A DNA stretch of 64,000 nt, taken from Embiotoca jacksoni. Lineage: Eukaryota; Chordata; Actinopteri; Embiotocidae. The notes beneath the pieces were generated by a model that did no database searches, was not told where the DNA came from, and worked only from the letters and a program-made list of their open reading frames with translations. The DNA lies in assembly GCA_022577435.1 (NCBI GenBank), contig JAKOON010000006.1:6448501-6512500 (forward strand), read 5' to 3'. The stretch's first letter is position 1. Each line of letters begins with the position of its first letter. The position numbers and the translations under genes were made by a program. This document shows, in pieces, positions 1-11,800 of the stretch.

Positions 1-150
1 TTCCTTCTCTTCTGTAGGTTACTTTCCTGCTCAAATTTATTCCTTTCTGCTTCTGTTGCCACGCCGTTTAAATGTGAGCTGGTGACTGAGAAAGAACAGC
101 ATGTAATGATGAAGGTGATGAGATGTTTTCCTCTCCCTGGTTGAATTAAG

Positions 151-256
151 GGGTGGCAAAAGGCTCCAAACAACAGACAGGCAAAGCTAAAACCTGCAGA
201 AGTGTTCCTGAGAATCTGATGGACCCCAATGACTTGGAGTGTTCGCTCTGCATGAG
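151..256 (+). CDS. lonrf1l: lonrf1l exon: linker and first RING cysteines
   Basis: The exon follows an acceptor TTAAG at 146-150 and ends ATGAG|GTAAGG at 256. It encodes PENLMDPNDLECSLCM, giving the first CxxC pair of the RING. An in-frame TAA just upstream, inside the acceptor region, fixes the left boundary. The last codon (Arg) is split and completed by the next exon. Confidence 0.85.
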
Positions 257-2244
257 GTAAGGACACAGTAGTACACCACATGTACACGCTTACTGCCGGC
301 TCATATCAGTACTTGAAAATACGACTGAAACGTTCCCCCTGTTGGCACTCAGAACAAACAGCTGATTGTGGCGTCATTCTGATCAACACAGATTGTTTTA
401 TGAGCCTGTGACGACACCATGTGGCCACACCTTCTGTAAAAACTGCCTGGAACGCTGCTTGGACCACACACCCCAGTGTCCCCTCTGTAAAGAGAGTCTG
501 AAAGAGGTGAGCGACCGATCTTGGCACGTCTTATCTCTGGAGCCATTGTACTAAATAAAATGGTCATTCCCTTCTTCCCGTTTGAATAATAACTCCTATC
601 CCGCTCTCTCTCCAGCATCTGGCATGTAGGAGGTACATGGTGACCACTGTCTTGGACACGCTGATCAAACAGTATTTGAGTCAGGAGTCTGCAGAGAGAA
701 CTAAAACTCATCTGGAGGAGACCAGAGAGCTTTCTGAGTAAGCAGCCTTTCCATTCATTCATTTCTGCTTCTCGTGCGGTTCATTCCGATCATCGTTATC
801 AATGTTACTTTATGCAAAAGATTTAAAGAGGCTTAAATGTTCTAACTTGCTTTTCTGTTTGTTTCCATCTCTGCAGCCTGACGAAGAATGTGCCTATCTT
901 TGTGTGTACCATGGCCTACCCCACTGTGCCTTGTCCCCTGCACGTCTTCGAGCCACGTTACCGTCTCATGATTCGCCGCTGCATGGAAACGGGCACGCGG
1001 CAGTTTGGGATGTGTATCAGTGATCCCGAGAAAGGGTAAGAACGCAAGCACAGACATTTGGTAGGGTTGTGTATGGATTGCTATATAGAGCACTTTATAC
1101 AACATTAGTTATTAAAGCCGTTGCTCTCAGTCTTCCTGGATTTTCAGTTTCCTGTTACTGTACGCAGCAGGTCTTGTAACTCATTATGTATGGCTAATGA
1201 AGACCGCAACAATCTGCCATGACCGCACTGTCTCAATAAACCGTTGTGTCTGTCCCTGCAGGTTTGTAGACAACGGCTGCATGCTGATCATCAGAAGTGT
1301 CCATTTCCTCCCTGACGGACGCTCAGTAGTGGACACCATCGGAGGGAAACGCTTCCGGGTCCTGAACCGAGGAATGAAGGATGGTTACAGCACTGCTAAC
1401 ATCGAGCACCTGGAGGATAGCAGAGTAAGAACCACAATGACCGTCATTTAAACGATGCTACCTTTGTTGATCGTTAAGTCCTGTTATAAAGCCGTTGATT
1501 CGGGGTAGAGTTTCACTTTATGCATTATCATCTATCGATAATTCATCACTGGAAAAGTCGGTTATTGTGAGTTGAGCCAGCCCAAAGGTTTCTGATGCAT
1601 CATCTGATTAATTGTCGTTGTTAGGTGGAGGACAGTGATGAACTGGAGAGACTACAGGAGCTTCATGATGCAGTGTATGAGCAGGCCAGAGTCTGGTTCC
1701 AGAACCTCAAGATCCGCTTCCACAACCAGATCCTGCAGCACTTTGGACCAATGCCAGAACGAGAAGCTGACATCCAGGTACACATCAGGCACAGATTTTC
1801 CCATCCCTGCCAACTGTATGTTCCTAAATATCTTAAATTACACAACAAATACATTTGCAGTGATCATTAAGCCTCTTCTGCTGGATATTTGTTTACGTTG
1901 GCTTTGGCTGTGATACCTGCAGTAGTTCCCCTGCATGAACTTAAACATTATTAGTGATGTTTTTAATGTAGTTTGTCTAGTATAGCTCCAAGATGATGGT
2001 CAGGCAGAATCTGAATTATTCTTATTATCAGTTCTGGTATCTGATGAACCTGGCTAAACTAATCATTTTCTTTAACACACTGCAGGGTTTGTAAAGCTTG
2101 GATTACTTAGACTGGTAAAACAAGACACTGAAAGTTCTAAGTCTAAAATCAGATCATCTCATGACACACTGGCCTTCAGGGGACTCCCACAGTGCCAGTG
2201 ACTCACCTGACGCAGGTCTTAATACCGGAACACTGTTGTTGTTG

Positions 2245-2305
<61 letters not shown>

Positions 2306-3479
2306 CAGCTGTGGCTTCGGCTTTCATCCCGTAACGCCAAAGGGATTAGAGCTCCATTCTTAGGACAACCAGAGGGCGGGGTCTATCGACAATATAGGCT
2401 AAAAAGCTTAATGTACCTAATCCCGCTGGCCCTGTTGCGTCAGAACCATGTCAAGGAAAGAATCCCCGACTCTACCACGTGTGCACACACATACACACAC
2501 CAAAAGAGCAGAGCAGCAACTGGGACTTTGGGCGCTGTATGTTATTTCTGAACGTGTTTGTCACAGGGCAGTTTTTTGGTCAATGGTCAGGGCACTTACC
2601 TCAAAGTGAAACGTAGCACAGACATAGTAACCCATTCACTTCAAATCTGTCTGAGTGTTAAGCACATTTTGTAATTGGCTGAAGGTCCCTAACTCCCAGA
2701 CACAGTGATTTGTTTGTCAGCCGTGTACCTCAGACGCAGCTTTGCATTCTTTGTGCAGATTACTGAAAATGGCCTTTTATGATTTAACTCATTCCAAAGT
2801 TGTCGGACTGAGTACTTAATTTAATTGTCAGTCATGTAAGTGGAAGTACTCGCGTATTAAACATACTGAATAGAGGCACCGACAAGCAGCGAAAGGCCGT
2901 TGTAAATAATTTGCTGGATAAAAGTGAATTTAAAAATCAATATTTTGTATCTATAAATCAGTTTGAAGCAATGTTACTGGTGAATAGATTTCATTATAGC
3001 TGTGACAAATCACAGCTAAACAGAGCAGACTGGAGAACAGTGAGGCATCTCTAAGAGGAACAAGAACAGTGGCCAAAAACTAAGAGGAGGTTTTGATTTC
3101 TGGGGAATTATTTTTGCTCAATACAAAAGGGTAAGAAAAGATCATGATCTCATATTTTATGGTGGCACAGTCAAGATCTGGAGGAATTGAAAAGCTATTT
3201 CTCAATACCAGAATATTTAAAATGTTTATTATTTCTTAAATTATAATGTCTTTAATTGTCTGAAATTAGGCTGAAAAAAAAATTGTTCGAGCTGTTTACA
3301 CTCTTCTTTCTGTCTTCTAGGCAACTCCAAATGGTCCGGCGTGCTGCTGGTGGCTGCTGGCTGTCCTGCCCATCGACCCTCGGTACCAGCTCTCGGTCCT
3401 CTCCATGTCCAGCCTCAAAGAACGCCTAGTGAAGATCCAGCACATCCTCACATATCTGCAGAGCATCCCCAACAGCTAG
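151..3479 (+). CDS. lonrf1l: LON peptidase N-terminal domain and RING finger protein (LONRF1-like), 3' half of gene
   Basis: Seven coding exons (151-256, 392-506, 616-737, 877-1035, 1262-1424, 1625-1777, 3321-3479) join in phase and end at TAG 3477-3479. They encode about 324 residues: a C3HC4 RING (CSLC, CGH, FCKNC, CPLC) followed by the LON N-terminal (substrate-binding-like) domain beginning at VPIFVCTMAYP and ending at LTYLQSIPNS. LONRF proteins are presumed RING-type E3 ubiquitin ligases; the LON domain here has no protease part, as in the family. The N-terminal TPR repeats and first RING lie before the window. Motifs such as IGGKRFRVL, WFQNL and ILQHFGPMPERE resemble LONRF1 more than LONRF2 or LONRF3. 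The symbol assumes the fish lonrf1-like paralogue and could instead be lonrf1. The gene is tail-to-tail with cabp4. No frameshift or stop interrupts it. Confidence 0.9.
392..506 (+). CDS. lonrf1l: lonrf1l exon: RING finger core
   Basis: The acceptor is AACACAG at 385-391 and the donor AAAGAG|GTGAGC follows 506. The exon encodes LFYEPVTTPCGHTFC, KNCLERCLDH and CPLCKESLKE, which supply the remaining zinc ligands of a C3HC4 RING. This is the ubiquitin-ligase module that recruits an E2 enzyme. Confidence 0.92.
616..737 (+). CDS. lonrf1l: lonrf1l exon: RING to LON linker
   Basis: The exon lies between CTCTCTCCAG and donor TCTGA|GTAAGC. It encodes CRRYMVTTVLDTLIKQYL and a charged stretch THLEETRELS that links the RING to the LON domain. 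Its final Asp codon is split (GA|C). Confidence 0.88.
877..1035 (+). CDS. lonrf1l: lonrf1l exon: start of LON domain
   Basis: The acceptor is CTCTGCAG at 869-876 and the donor AAAGG|GTAAGA follows 1035. The exon encodes NVPIFVCTMAYPTVP, HVFEPRYRLMIRRCMETG and FGMCISDPEKG, the hallmark opening of LONRF LON-like domains. Confidence 0.93.
1262..1424 (+). CDS. lonrf1l: lonrf1l exon: LON domain middle
   Basis: The exon lies between CCCTGCAG and AGCAGA|GTAAGA. It encodes GCMLIIRSVHFLPDGRSVV, IGGKRFRVLNRGMKDGYS and IEHLEDSR, the beta-rich core of the LON domain. Confidence 0.92.
1625..1777 (+). CDS. lonrf1l: lonrf1l exon: LON domain helices
   Basis: The acceptor is GTTGTTAG and the donor ATCCAG|GTACAC. 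The 51 codons are phase 0 at both ends. They encode VEDSDELERLQELHDAVY, WFQNLKIRFHNQILQHFG and MPEREADIQ, matching the LONRF1 type of sequence. Confidence 0.92.
1778..3320 (+). other. lonrf1l last intron
   Basis: This 1.5-kb intron holds a long (GT)n tract at about 2246-2303. I saw no other exon or recognisable element in it. Confidence 0.7.
2246..2303 (+). repeat. (GT)n microsatellite
   Basis: A run of about 29 GT units follows a short GTT run, in the last lonrf1l intron. Confidence 0.95.
3321..3479 (+). CDS. lonrf1l: lonrf1l terminal coding exon
   Basis: The acceptor is TCTTCTAG at 3313-3320 and the stop TAG is at 3477-3479. The exon encodes ATPNGPACCWWLLAVLPIDP, SVLSMSSLKERLVKIQHIL and a short tail YLQSIPNS. 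The PACCWW segment has a cysteine where I recall tryptophan in relatives (see findings). Confidence 0.92.
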   Translation, partial: ATPNGPACCWWLLAVLPIDPRYQLSVLSMSSLKERLVKIQHILTYLQSIPNS

Positions 3480-5235
3480 AGCTTCCCCTCAACACAGCAC
3501 TCTTCGGACTTTGAAGTGACATTTAAAAAACAAAAAAAACTTCTGTCTACATCTCACCACTTTTTCTTTGTACTGCAAGTTGTTCATATTATTTTTCTTT
3601 TTGCAGCTACCAAACTCCCCATTTACAGATCTTTGTCTTGAACTAACACAAGATCAGCTCAAAGCTGCAACATCCTTGAAATGCTGATCACTAAAACCAG
3701 AGATCTGGCCAAACCACCTCAGGGATACTACAATGACACAGCTTTTGTTTGAAATGATCAAAAAAAGACAACTATTCCCGTCTGCTCTTGTTCTTAATGC
3801 AGTTGACTTTCGAAAGAACATCCTGAATGATCCTGGAGAAATTAGAGGAGCAGTTACTATTGCACTTAGTTCATACTGGGCTGATGCCATTGAAGACGAC
3901 CAAGTAGTGTGTGTAACAACCACTATTGAGTGTCCCTTTTTTTTAAATGGTTTGTACAAATGGAACTGAGGTGAAAAGAGTCCAGTGTGTTTTTTTTTTG
4001 TGTTGCATCATCTCTTGTGAGACACGTGAAAGGAAGTTTTTGTCTCCTGGCTGTCAGATTTGTGTGTATGTTGAGGAGAGATGGAGTGATTCTGTGGAAC
4101 AAAATCCTAAATGCTGAAAGCCCAAAAAGTGATTTCAAGAAAAAAACCAATAATTATACAGTATTTATACAGAACTTTTAAAGTCTGTCAAAGATGTCAT
4201 CCAGTTGGGTTAGAGGAAGCATTGTGAAGAGATCTGTGCAACATCAGGTTGAACTGAAGGCTGGTGTATGTGTAACAAACACGGATAAAAGGATTTCCTC
4301 TAAGTTACTTCTCTCACATAATAACCATGCACAACTTACATTGCTTCCTCTGCAGAGTGGCAGATAGCCTTCATGTATCTTCCCATTTTAATTTTACTTT
4401 TTAGTTTCTTCCAGATTTTCATGCAAATATTTTCCATTTTGTTCCTCCTAAACGGAGTTACGAGCAACCTGTGAACTTGTAACCTCATTTTGTTTCTGTG
4501 TTTTTCAACCACTTCTTCCTGCGAGGGCCTCGGGGGTTGTCCCTGCTTTCTCTTCTCTGGTTGGTTCACAGTAAACTCTGAATTCGTAAGCCCTATCTTA
4601 CAAACGTTTCGTTTGTCAGAGACACTGCTGGAGTGTCAGGACTTTACATTGAAAATGTTAAAGATTAAGTGGTTCTGTTCTTGTTTTACTTGTCTCTCCT
4701 TTAAACCAAAAAAATTCAGCTTCCCAGTGAATTAACTTAAAATGACTTAATTTATGAGTAGAAATATATTTGTACATTCTGACCATGTGTTTGTATAAGA
4801 AATCCTGAGGGGGACTTTGCAATATTATGACAAATCAAAACCAGAAAAAAACGGCATGTATACAGCAAATGGGTTAGCATTGTCTGGTCTCTGTCTGCTT
4901 GGAGGAGAGAGAGGACGGTACCTGCAGTGCTTCAGTCATGGGACTACATTTGCCTTACACCATTTAGTGTTGTGATTTTAATAACAGTGGTTACCGTTCC
5001 CTTTTTTTTTTTTTGCCATAACGTGAAGGAAGTTTTAAATGTATATGTTTTTCTTTCAGTTAGTTTAAGCTACCATGTGTTCACAATATCTGGAAGAAAT
5101 CTGAAAAAAATTACACACGGCTGTTCTCAGTAAACCCTTTGTACAGAGGCGTTTTGGACAGATCTTGCTTTTTTTTTTTCCGTTCGAGACGATTTAAGTT
5201 ATCGATTTTCAATAATAAATGCACATTTTTCAACA
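3480..5235 (+). other. lonrf1l: lonrf1l 3' UTR (inferred)
   Basis: The DNA after the stop is AT-rich and has no exon-like open frames. The first good AATAAA with suitable spacing to an end is at 5214-5219, giving a 3' UTR of about 1.75 kb. The extent is inferred from that signal alone. Short frames inside (for example 3733-3969) show no family resemblance. Confidence 0.5.
5214..5219 (+). terminator. candidate polyadenylation signal of lonrf1l
   Basis: AATAAA lies 1.73 kb after the stop and is followed by AT- then CA-rich DNA. Other + strand AATAAA copies at 5286-5291 and 5359-5368 are alternatives. Confidence 0.45.
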
Positions 5236-5626
5236 GCAGCCTCACTGTTTATTTATTTCTATACATATTTGATAGAAGAGTTTGAGAAATAAACCAAATC
5301 AGTGTATTGGAGTTTTCAATATCAACACCTTTTTTCACCAAAGGATTAACTTTAACCCAATAAATAAAATCTCCACTGTAAAACAACCAAAGTTGTCATA
5401 ACTTTGTGAGAAACAGTTGCTCAAATATGCAGCCATCACTCAGGTTTCAGTTCCACAGGAAATACAAAGATAAAACACCAGTAGGAAACCAGTGGGTTAA
5501 AAAACAACAACCCGATTCTTTACATTTCTGTGCCACAAGGGGGCGACAGTGCAGCATTATTGACTACATACAGTCAAGTGTTTCATAACTCACCTTTTTA
5601 CCCACTGCACTTATTCAGCCTCAACT
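5220..5626. other. convergent intergenic gap between lonrf1l and cabp4
   Basis: About 400 bases separate the likely 3' end of the + strand gene from that of the - strand gene. Both strands carry several A/T-rich polyadenylation-like hexamers (+ at 5214, 5286 and 5359; - within 5248-5258). I see no gene here. Confidence 0.5.
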
Positions 5627-5788
5627 TTTATTCTGAAAATATAAAGAGATCTCTTGAACTTGATTATGTTTTTATAGTCTGACATGTCATACACACAGTG
5701 TCTGAGGAAAAGTAGTGAGAAGTAAACAGTTGTCATGAGTTAAGGGTTCCCAGCTAATGAATCCAGCTCCATCTTCTTCCATCAGAGG
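5627..5788 (-). terminator. cabp4: cabp4 3' UTR with candidate polyadenylation signal
   Basis: A minus-strand AATAAA is present at 5632-5627, about 160 bases after the stop. A further minus-strand AATAAA pair at 5258-5248 could give a longer 3' UTR overlapping the end of lonrf1l. Confidence 0.45.
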
Positions 5789-5817
5789 TCATCGTGCAGA
5801 CAGCATCATAACAAACT
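5789..5817 (-). CDS. cabp4: cabp4 terminal exon: EFVMMLSAR stop
   Basis: After acceptor TCCCCCTGCAG the minus strand reads AG TTT GTT ATG ATG CTG TCT GCA CGA TGA. With the leftover G of exon 6 this gives EFVMMLSAR and stop. The exon has only 29 nt and was located by motif and phase. The MML signature favours CaBP4 among CaBPs. Confidence 0.88.
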
Positions 5818-8800
5818 CTGCAGGGGGAGACAGAGACAGCAGCAGATCCACTGATAAGGACTAATGACACTGACATCATAAGAAGACATCATGGGATGCA
5901 GTCACATTGTTCTCAGCTCACATGGAATTGCAATGGAAGCCAACAGAGCTCACGGTGTGATGTAATGACCGAAATGTTTCCATCATTATAAAGTTAATGA
6001 AAAATTGAAGCATTGACGGGGTGATGTGTCAAAGGCAAAACTGGAGGAAAGGCACAGGAGCATTTCGGTTAATAATTCAATCATGACAGTTTCATATTTT
6101 TCATTTTAAAAGATATACGTGACCGGTTTTCTGAACAAGGATTAAACTCAGACATAGATCTTAGGCTAGGAACTCTGTTTGTTCATCTCTTGTACAAAGC
6201 AATCAGTTGATTGCCACTTGTTTCAGATCACCATTTAAATTATTGTGGATCCACCGATCAAGACTATAAAAGCCAGGTGCAGATAGCTTGAGGTGGGTTT
6301 TCACGAAACCCATCTCATCAATTGTGTCTTCTATTTCCTGTTTTCTAGCTGAGGTGCTTTCCTGTAAAAGGCTTCAGGTGTGAATCTGTTGATTGATACA
6401 ACTTAATTCCAGATTAACCCAGTTTTATCACGTCTTGAGCGCTGCCATAGCCATCGTAACATTTGAATTTGACGTGCCACAGGAACGTTGTGATAGCCCC
6501 GGTGTAGGTGCTGAGGATGCAGCTGCCAGGGAGGAAATTCTGCACGTGTGGCTGCGCTGGACAGATGCACTCAAACGCTGCCCTGGAGACTAATTGATGA
6601 TAATAAGGAGCACCTGCTTATTGATCCTTTTTGAGCCTGACACGCCTATTCATATGTTCCCAATAACTGTAATTGATTGGACTGCTGAGACAAGACAAAC
6701 AGGATCACATGTCTCACCGCATGGTGTGCTGCAGCCTATAATCACACCAGCAAGCATGTTGTGAAGATGACACCTGCACATGTGCACATTGACACGTGTG
6801 TGTGTGTGTGTGTGTGTGATCGTGTGCCATTGTATTGTTTCTTTGTGTAAGAAATGGTAATGTCATTTCTGCAGAGTCCTTGAGCTGTCTGGAGGTGTCT
6901 GTTCTTTGTGCGGTAGCATGTGACAGGTGTCCTGACATGTATATTGATTGGCTTAATGCACTGCTGATTAGATTTGATTGGCCCCTCCAGTCAACCCACC
7001 TTGACTTAACCATGCCTGCTTTCCCATGTCACCTTTTCCCCCCACCCTCCTTCAGTCCCCTTCATCATCCACCCATCCCAACAAGAATAACTGTCTTTCC
7101 TCGTTTGCTCTTCCTCACACGGATGACTACAACCACAACCTTATTTGTCACAGCCCCATATGAGCCCCCTCTCAGTATTAAATGTTTTTTTGTTTGTTTA
7201 TAATTTATAAATTACTGCAATGTTAGTGAATTGTACCTGATGCTATAAATTACGTTGATTTTGCTACAATGTATTTTTCATAAAATTGAATGATCAAAGT
7301 TGTTGTTACTTTTGAACTAAAACCGTTTATTAGGGGGGTATAGGTTGTCTGTGCAAGAAACTCTGTTTACATTTATTGCGACCTCTAGTGGCCATAGTAA
7401 TTATGACAGGAGCAAAGGACGAAGTCAGGTGAGGTAGTGTAAGGGGTGGCAAAGTCTGACGAGGCAGAAGGTGGTTGGACGGGAGGAACCTGTTTGTGTG
7501 CAAAACTTTTTTTTAATCTTTTTTTTTTTTTTTTATCATGGACTTATTTTCACTTCCAAGAATCAAAACAAATTGAATTCACGTCATGCATGTAACATAC
7601 CTTTACGTTACGTAGCCTACATGTAATTTACGGATTATTGTTAGTAAAAGGCAATTAGCAAGGATATTGAAAGCTTGTGGATTATATTGTTGGCAATATT
7701 ATAGATGGTCAACTTACATAACAGACATATTTAACCATGTTTTTAACCTAAACTAAACTAAACCTAAACTACAACCATTTCACATGCGCATCATCTTGGC
7801 GAAGGAGCTCTTCTCATTTAGGTATGAGGACGTGTTCGTCCCATTGACTGTCAAACTTTCAACCCCCCCCCCCATTACCTTTAGCCATCTATTTCAATCT
7901 CAGCTTGCAGGCTAAATCACATGCTCAACTGCAACATCATGACAGCTGACTGAGCTTGGGTTTCTAATTATTTTAAATTTACTAAGAGAAGCATTACGGC
8001 AATTTGTATTCTATTTGACTGTCTTTTTTTATTTTTTTTTTTATTTTTTTTTTGCTCTTCATTGCCTGGTGCACAGTAGTTATAACCAACTTTAAAAATG
8101 TGAGACCACAGACATAATGACAGGTTAAAAAAAAAAAAGAAAAAAAAAAATGCACACAAAAAAACGATTCAAAGTCAAGAAGCACGATGGAGGCCTGGAA
8201 GTCTCACAGAATCTCGCGTAATCCAACGAGACTTCAGAGCAAAACAAACACGGCAGCCGACCATCATCGTCAGGTGTTTATCAGGTGTGTGTGTGTGTGC
8301 TACGTTTTGCACCGAAAAACAAAATAGGAGGAAAAAAGTCATGGCTAAGAAGTCGGGACCAGGATGGCTTAACCTACATATTCTTCACTGTCAGCTGGAG
8401 GTGAGTTCAAAGTAAAGCTTTATTGTTTGTCTCAAACACGGCTAGTTCAAGGTACTGTCACAAACTAACATTAACAAAATTTGGACACAGGTGGGTTGAA
8501 ACCTGATGATATTAGAAATGTAGTCAATTTGAGCAATTTTCCAACCTTGAAGATGGTATTTTATATTAATACTATTGTTTTTCTGGGTGTGATCCACAGT
8601 CATTGCCGAGACACTTGCATTATTTTAGACATAAATATGTTTGATATTTGTTGGGAAGGATGAATCGGACCCAGAATCGGCCCAATTACCCTACAGTGTG
8701 GGGCCAGCATAAAACAAACTAAAACTAAACTAAACTAAAGCATAGTTTAAAGTTTTTATATATATATGCTATAGATGGTTGTTCAGACCTATTTACATAT

Positions 8801-11800
8801 CCCCTGATAAAAGCAGGTGTTTCTGGTACCCCCGGCTGATAATCATTATTGTACTTGGAGTCTATCCCCTCCTACACATCACCCCCCTACAAGTCCCCAG
8901 GCGCTCACCATCAAAGTCAATGTTGCCATCTTTGTTTAGGTCAATGTCGCTGAGGATCTCCTCCAGCTCGCCTTTCTTCAGCTTCTCCCCAAGGAGGGTC
9001 TTCATGCCCTCCTTCAGCTCATCAAAAGTGATCTTTCCATCACCATCACAGTCAAACTGCAACGTGTGGGGTCAGTGAAGAGAAAGGAGGTGGGGACACA
9101 AACATGTGGTGGGCAAGGAAAGACAAATAAATAGATCTTATATGTTAAGAGAATTAAAGTTGACACAAGGAACAGAGAAGTTAAGCTCAACATAAAATTT
9201 TACTTTGATAAAAAAAACAAAAACGGATAAATACAGCACAATGTAAAGAAATGAAAATGTCTAACACAGATGTCAAATACAGTTTCACTTTTACAGTATA
9301 TGATTACAGAACGGATGCATGAGGTCCCTGGAAGTCTGACACAGCTTGAGTCTGCAGATGGTTCAATGCTGACTCATGAGGCGTTAGTTAACTGAGAAAG
9401 CCTTTTGAAGTGAGCTGGAATCTGTTGAAAATTAATGCTCATTTGTTCAGAGAGTACACTGTGCTCTGAAGTTCCCGATGTTTCTGTTCAGAAGTCATAG
9501 AGGAGAGGAGAGCTCATTCATTATTCTCTACAAATAGATTGAAACACCAGATCACGTGAATTTGTGACCTTTAACTGTAATTAATGACGATGACGCACGG
9601 GAAGCTACAAAGACAGATGACCATTTCATGAAACTTTGCATTCTTAAAACAAAGTGCTTTTGAGATTAACAACTTTACACTGTGTGGGATTTCCACATAG
9701 AAAGGACATTTCACATTCTCTCATTAATAAATACAGTAATGTAGTAAATCATTTCTCAGACAGCTGATGTCCAATTTCTTCTTCATTTTTTAAAACAGAG
9801 AGAAAGTAGCCTAACCAAATTTATAATACAGATAAATGAATCTCAGTGGTATATTGTACACTCGGATATGTTTGGAGCTGTAATCATTAAGAAGAGATTA
9901 TTAGCGCTGTAACCATTAAAAAAAAACCCTGTCATGCAGCAATGTGTTAAAGGGATGAACGCAGGTGTGTGAAGCTGTGCTTATAAATAACATGATCGCC
10001 TCATTTGTTTTGCTCTGTCAAGAGACGACATCACACCAGAGCCTTGAGCCCTTGTGTACCTGCTCCTATATTGACGTCAAAGGCAGGAGCTCAATAGATG
10101 TTTCATCAGTGAAGCACCAATAAGGCCACAGAATATAATCGTTTAGTGAGAAAAAATTAGCAGCTGAGAAAACTAAGTGTAGAAAATAAAACGTGGGGCT
10201 CTGGATGGCAGGAAAACCTGATCAATATGAATAGTTTTCTTTCGTCTTAAAACCTTTTCATCTACTTTCATGGCCAGCTAGCTTTTCCCTCTGACTTGTT
10301 TACAAGTAAGATTCATACACCCTTGACACTTTCTAAAGAAAGGTCCTGTTGCACACTTCAAAGTGCTGTCAGAACCAGGGCCAATTCACTTGAAGTCGTG
10401 CTTCCTCACAGGTTTTAGCCGGTGACCTCTTACCTGTTTGAAGGCACAGCGGAGCTCCTTCAGCCCGACCATATGAGCTGTCTCAGCCAGCATCCTTGGC
10501 CCCATTAATGTGCAGAAATCATCAAAGTCTACGTGCCCACCCCCTGCAGAACGACAGGACACACACACGTATGCAGACAGCCACATGCACAGGACGAGTA
10601 GTAACTTCTGTGCCTCCCTGAGGTGTAAATGCTTCCCATAGAGGATATTAAAATGGGGTTCTTGCTATTTACCTTTTCAGTGACAATGCTGGAAAGAAAA
10701 TTCGGATCCAAAATTTTATACTGCATTAACTGATTTTCTTTGCCATAGTTTAAGCATTGATCTAGACTCTTAATTTGGAACATGTTCTGGAGTTTCAGTG
10801 ATTGTAGCTCCTTTTATCTCACCACCAAATACAGTTTTATAGCTCTGGAAGGCCTTTTCACACATTTTTATATTTTAAATTTTTTTTATTTAATGGAGTT
10901 TTTACACCAACATTCTTTTAGATTTCTCCAAGTTCATCTTTCCTCATGGCCTAGTTTCTGAAACAGCCCTATCCTCCAGCAGGCTGTTTCCAAACTCATT
11001 TACATACAATTTGCATTATTCATGAACAGACACTCTGATTGGCTGGAGGTGTTCCCAAGGTTCACCCCCACTTCCTCTGAAAGAATGCAAATTTCCCTGC
11101 TGTGTGTTTACCTGCAGCTGGAGACCTTAAAAAGTGGTCTATTAAACAGAGTCTGTTCCTCAATAGGAAGGGGAAGAAACTGTTGCACAGCCGGAACTTG
11201 AAAATTGTATTGTTAGTTACCTAACAATAAAACATTTTTCAAGGCAAACAGAAGTAATTGGCTTAGGTTTAATACCACTTTGCAATAAGAGATCATCTCC
11301 AAAAAGGAATTTCAGACAAACCTGACATAAGTTTTCACCCTCCTTACCAGCAATAGCTAACTAAAATTTTCTGCTTTGCTCAACATCCTGACCACATTCT
11401 ATTAAACTAAAGCTTCCTTGCATATTTAATTTTAATTTTTAGTGTGACAATGGGCGGCTACAGCCTCAAAAGCATTCACTCTTGAGCCACAAATGAGAAA
11501 ATGTCAAATAACTTACAGCAAAGATTTCCAAATTTAGTAATTTTACAGCACAGAAGGGATCCAACCATCCCCCTAAATCGTCCCAAAGCAAATTCTTCTT
11601 TTGTCGTCTTCTTTTTTTCCTGTGACATTATGACTTGTCATGACAGTTGTATTGACAGAGCTGAACATGGTGCTGCTGCTCAGCATTGCTGCCAAATTTT
11701 CCCAGCTAGACTGAAAAATTCTGCGTCCCAAGAAGCATTTTTCCTGTCGACGACAATTTAAAAAAAGAAACGCTTGCGATACTGTTGACGGCTTTACTGC

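Larger units (their letters stand above)
5818..8908 (-). other. cabp4 last intron
   Basis: This 3.1-kb intron holds a (GT)n tract (6796-6819), a dispersed repeat (about 7325-7770), poly(T) runs near 7507-7535 and 8025-8053, and a short GT tract at 8285-8300. No further exon is evident. Confidence 0.6.

Noticed and set aside
1..150. Possible extra lonrf1l exon after TCTGTAG at 11-17
   Set aside because: One frame is open for about 40 codons, but it does not resemble any LONRF region I know and ends in a stop before the next acceptor.
802..1023. Frames overlapping lonrf1l exons in other phases
   Set aside because: Shadows of the LON-domain exon at 877-1035; the codons in the correct phase explain the sequence.
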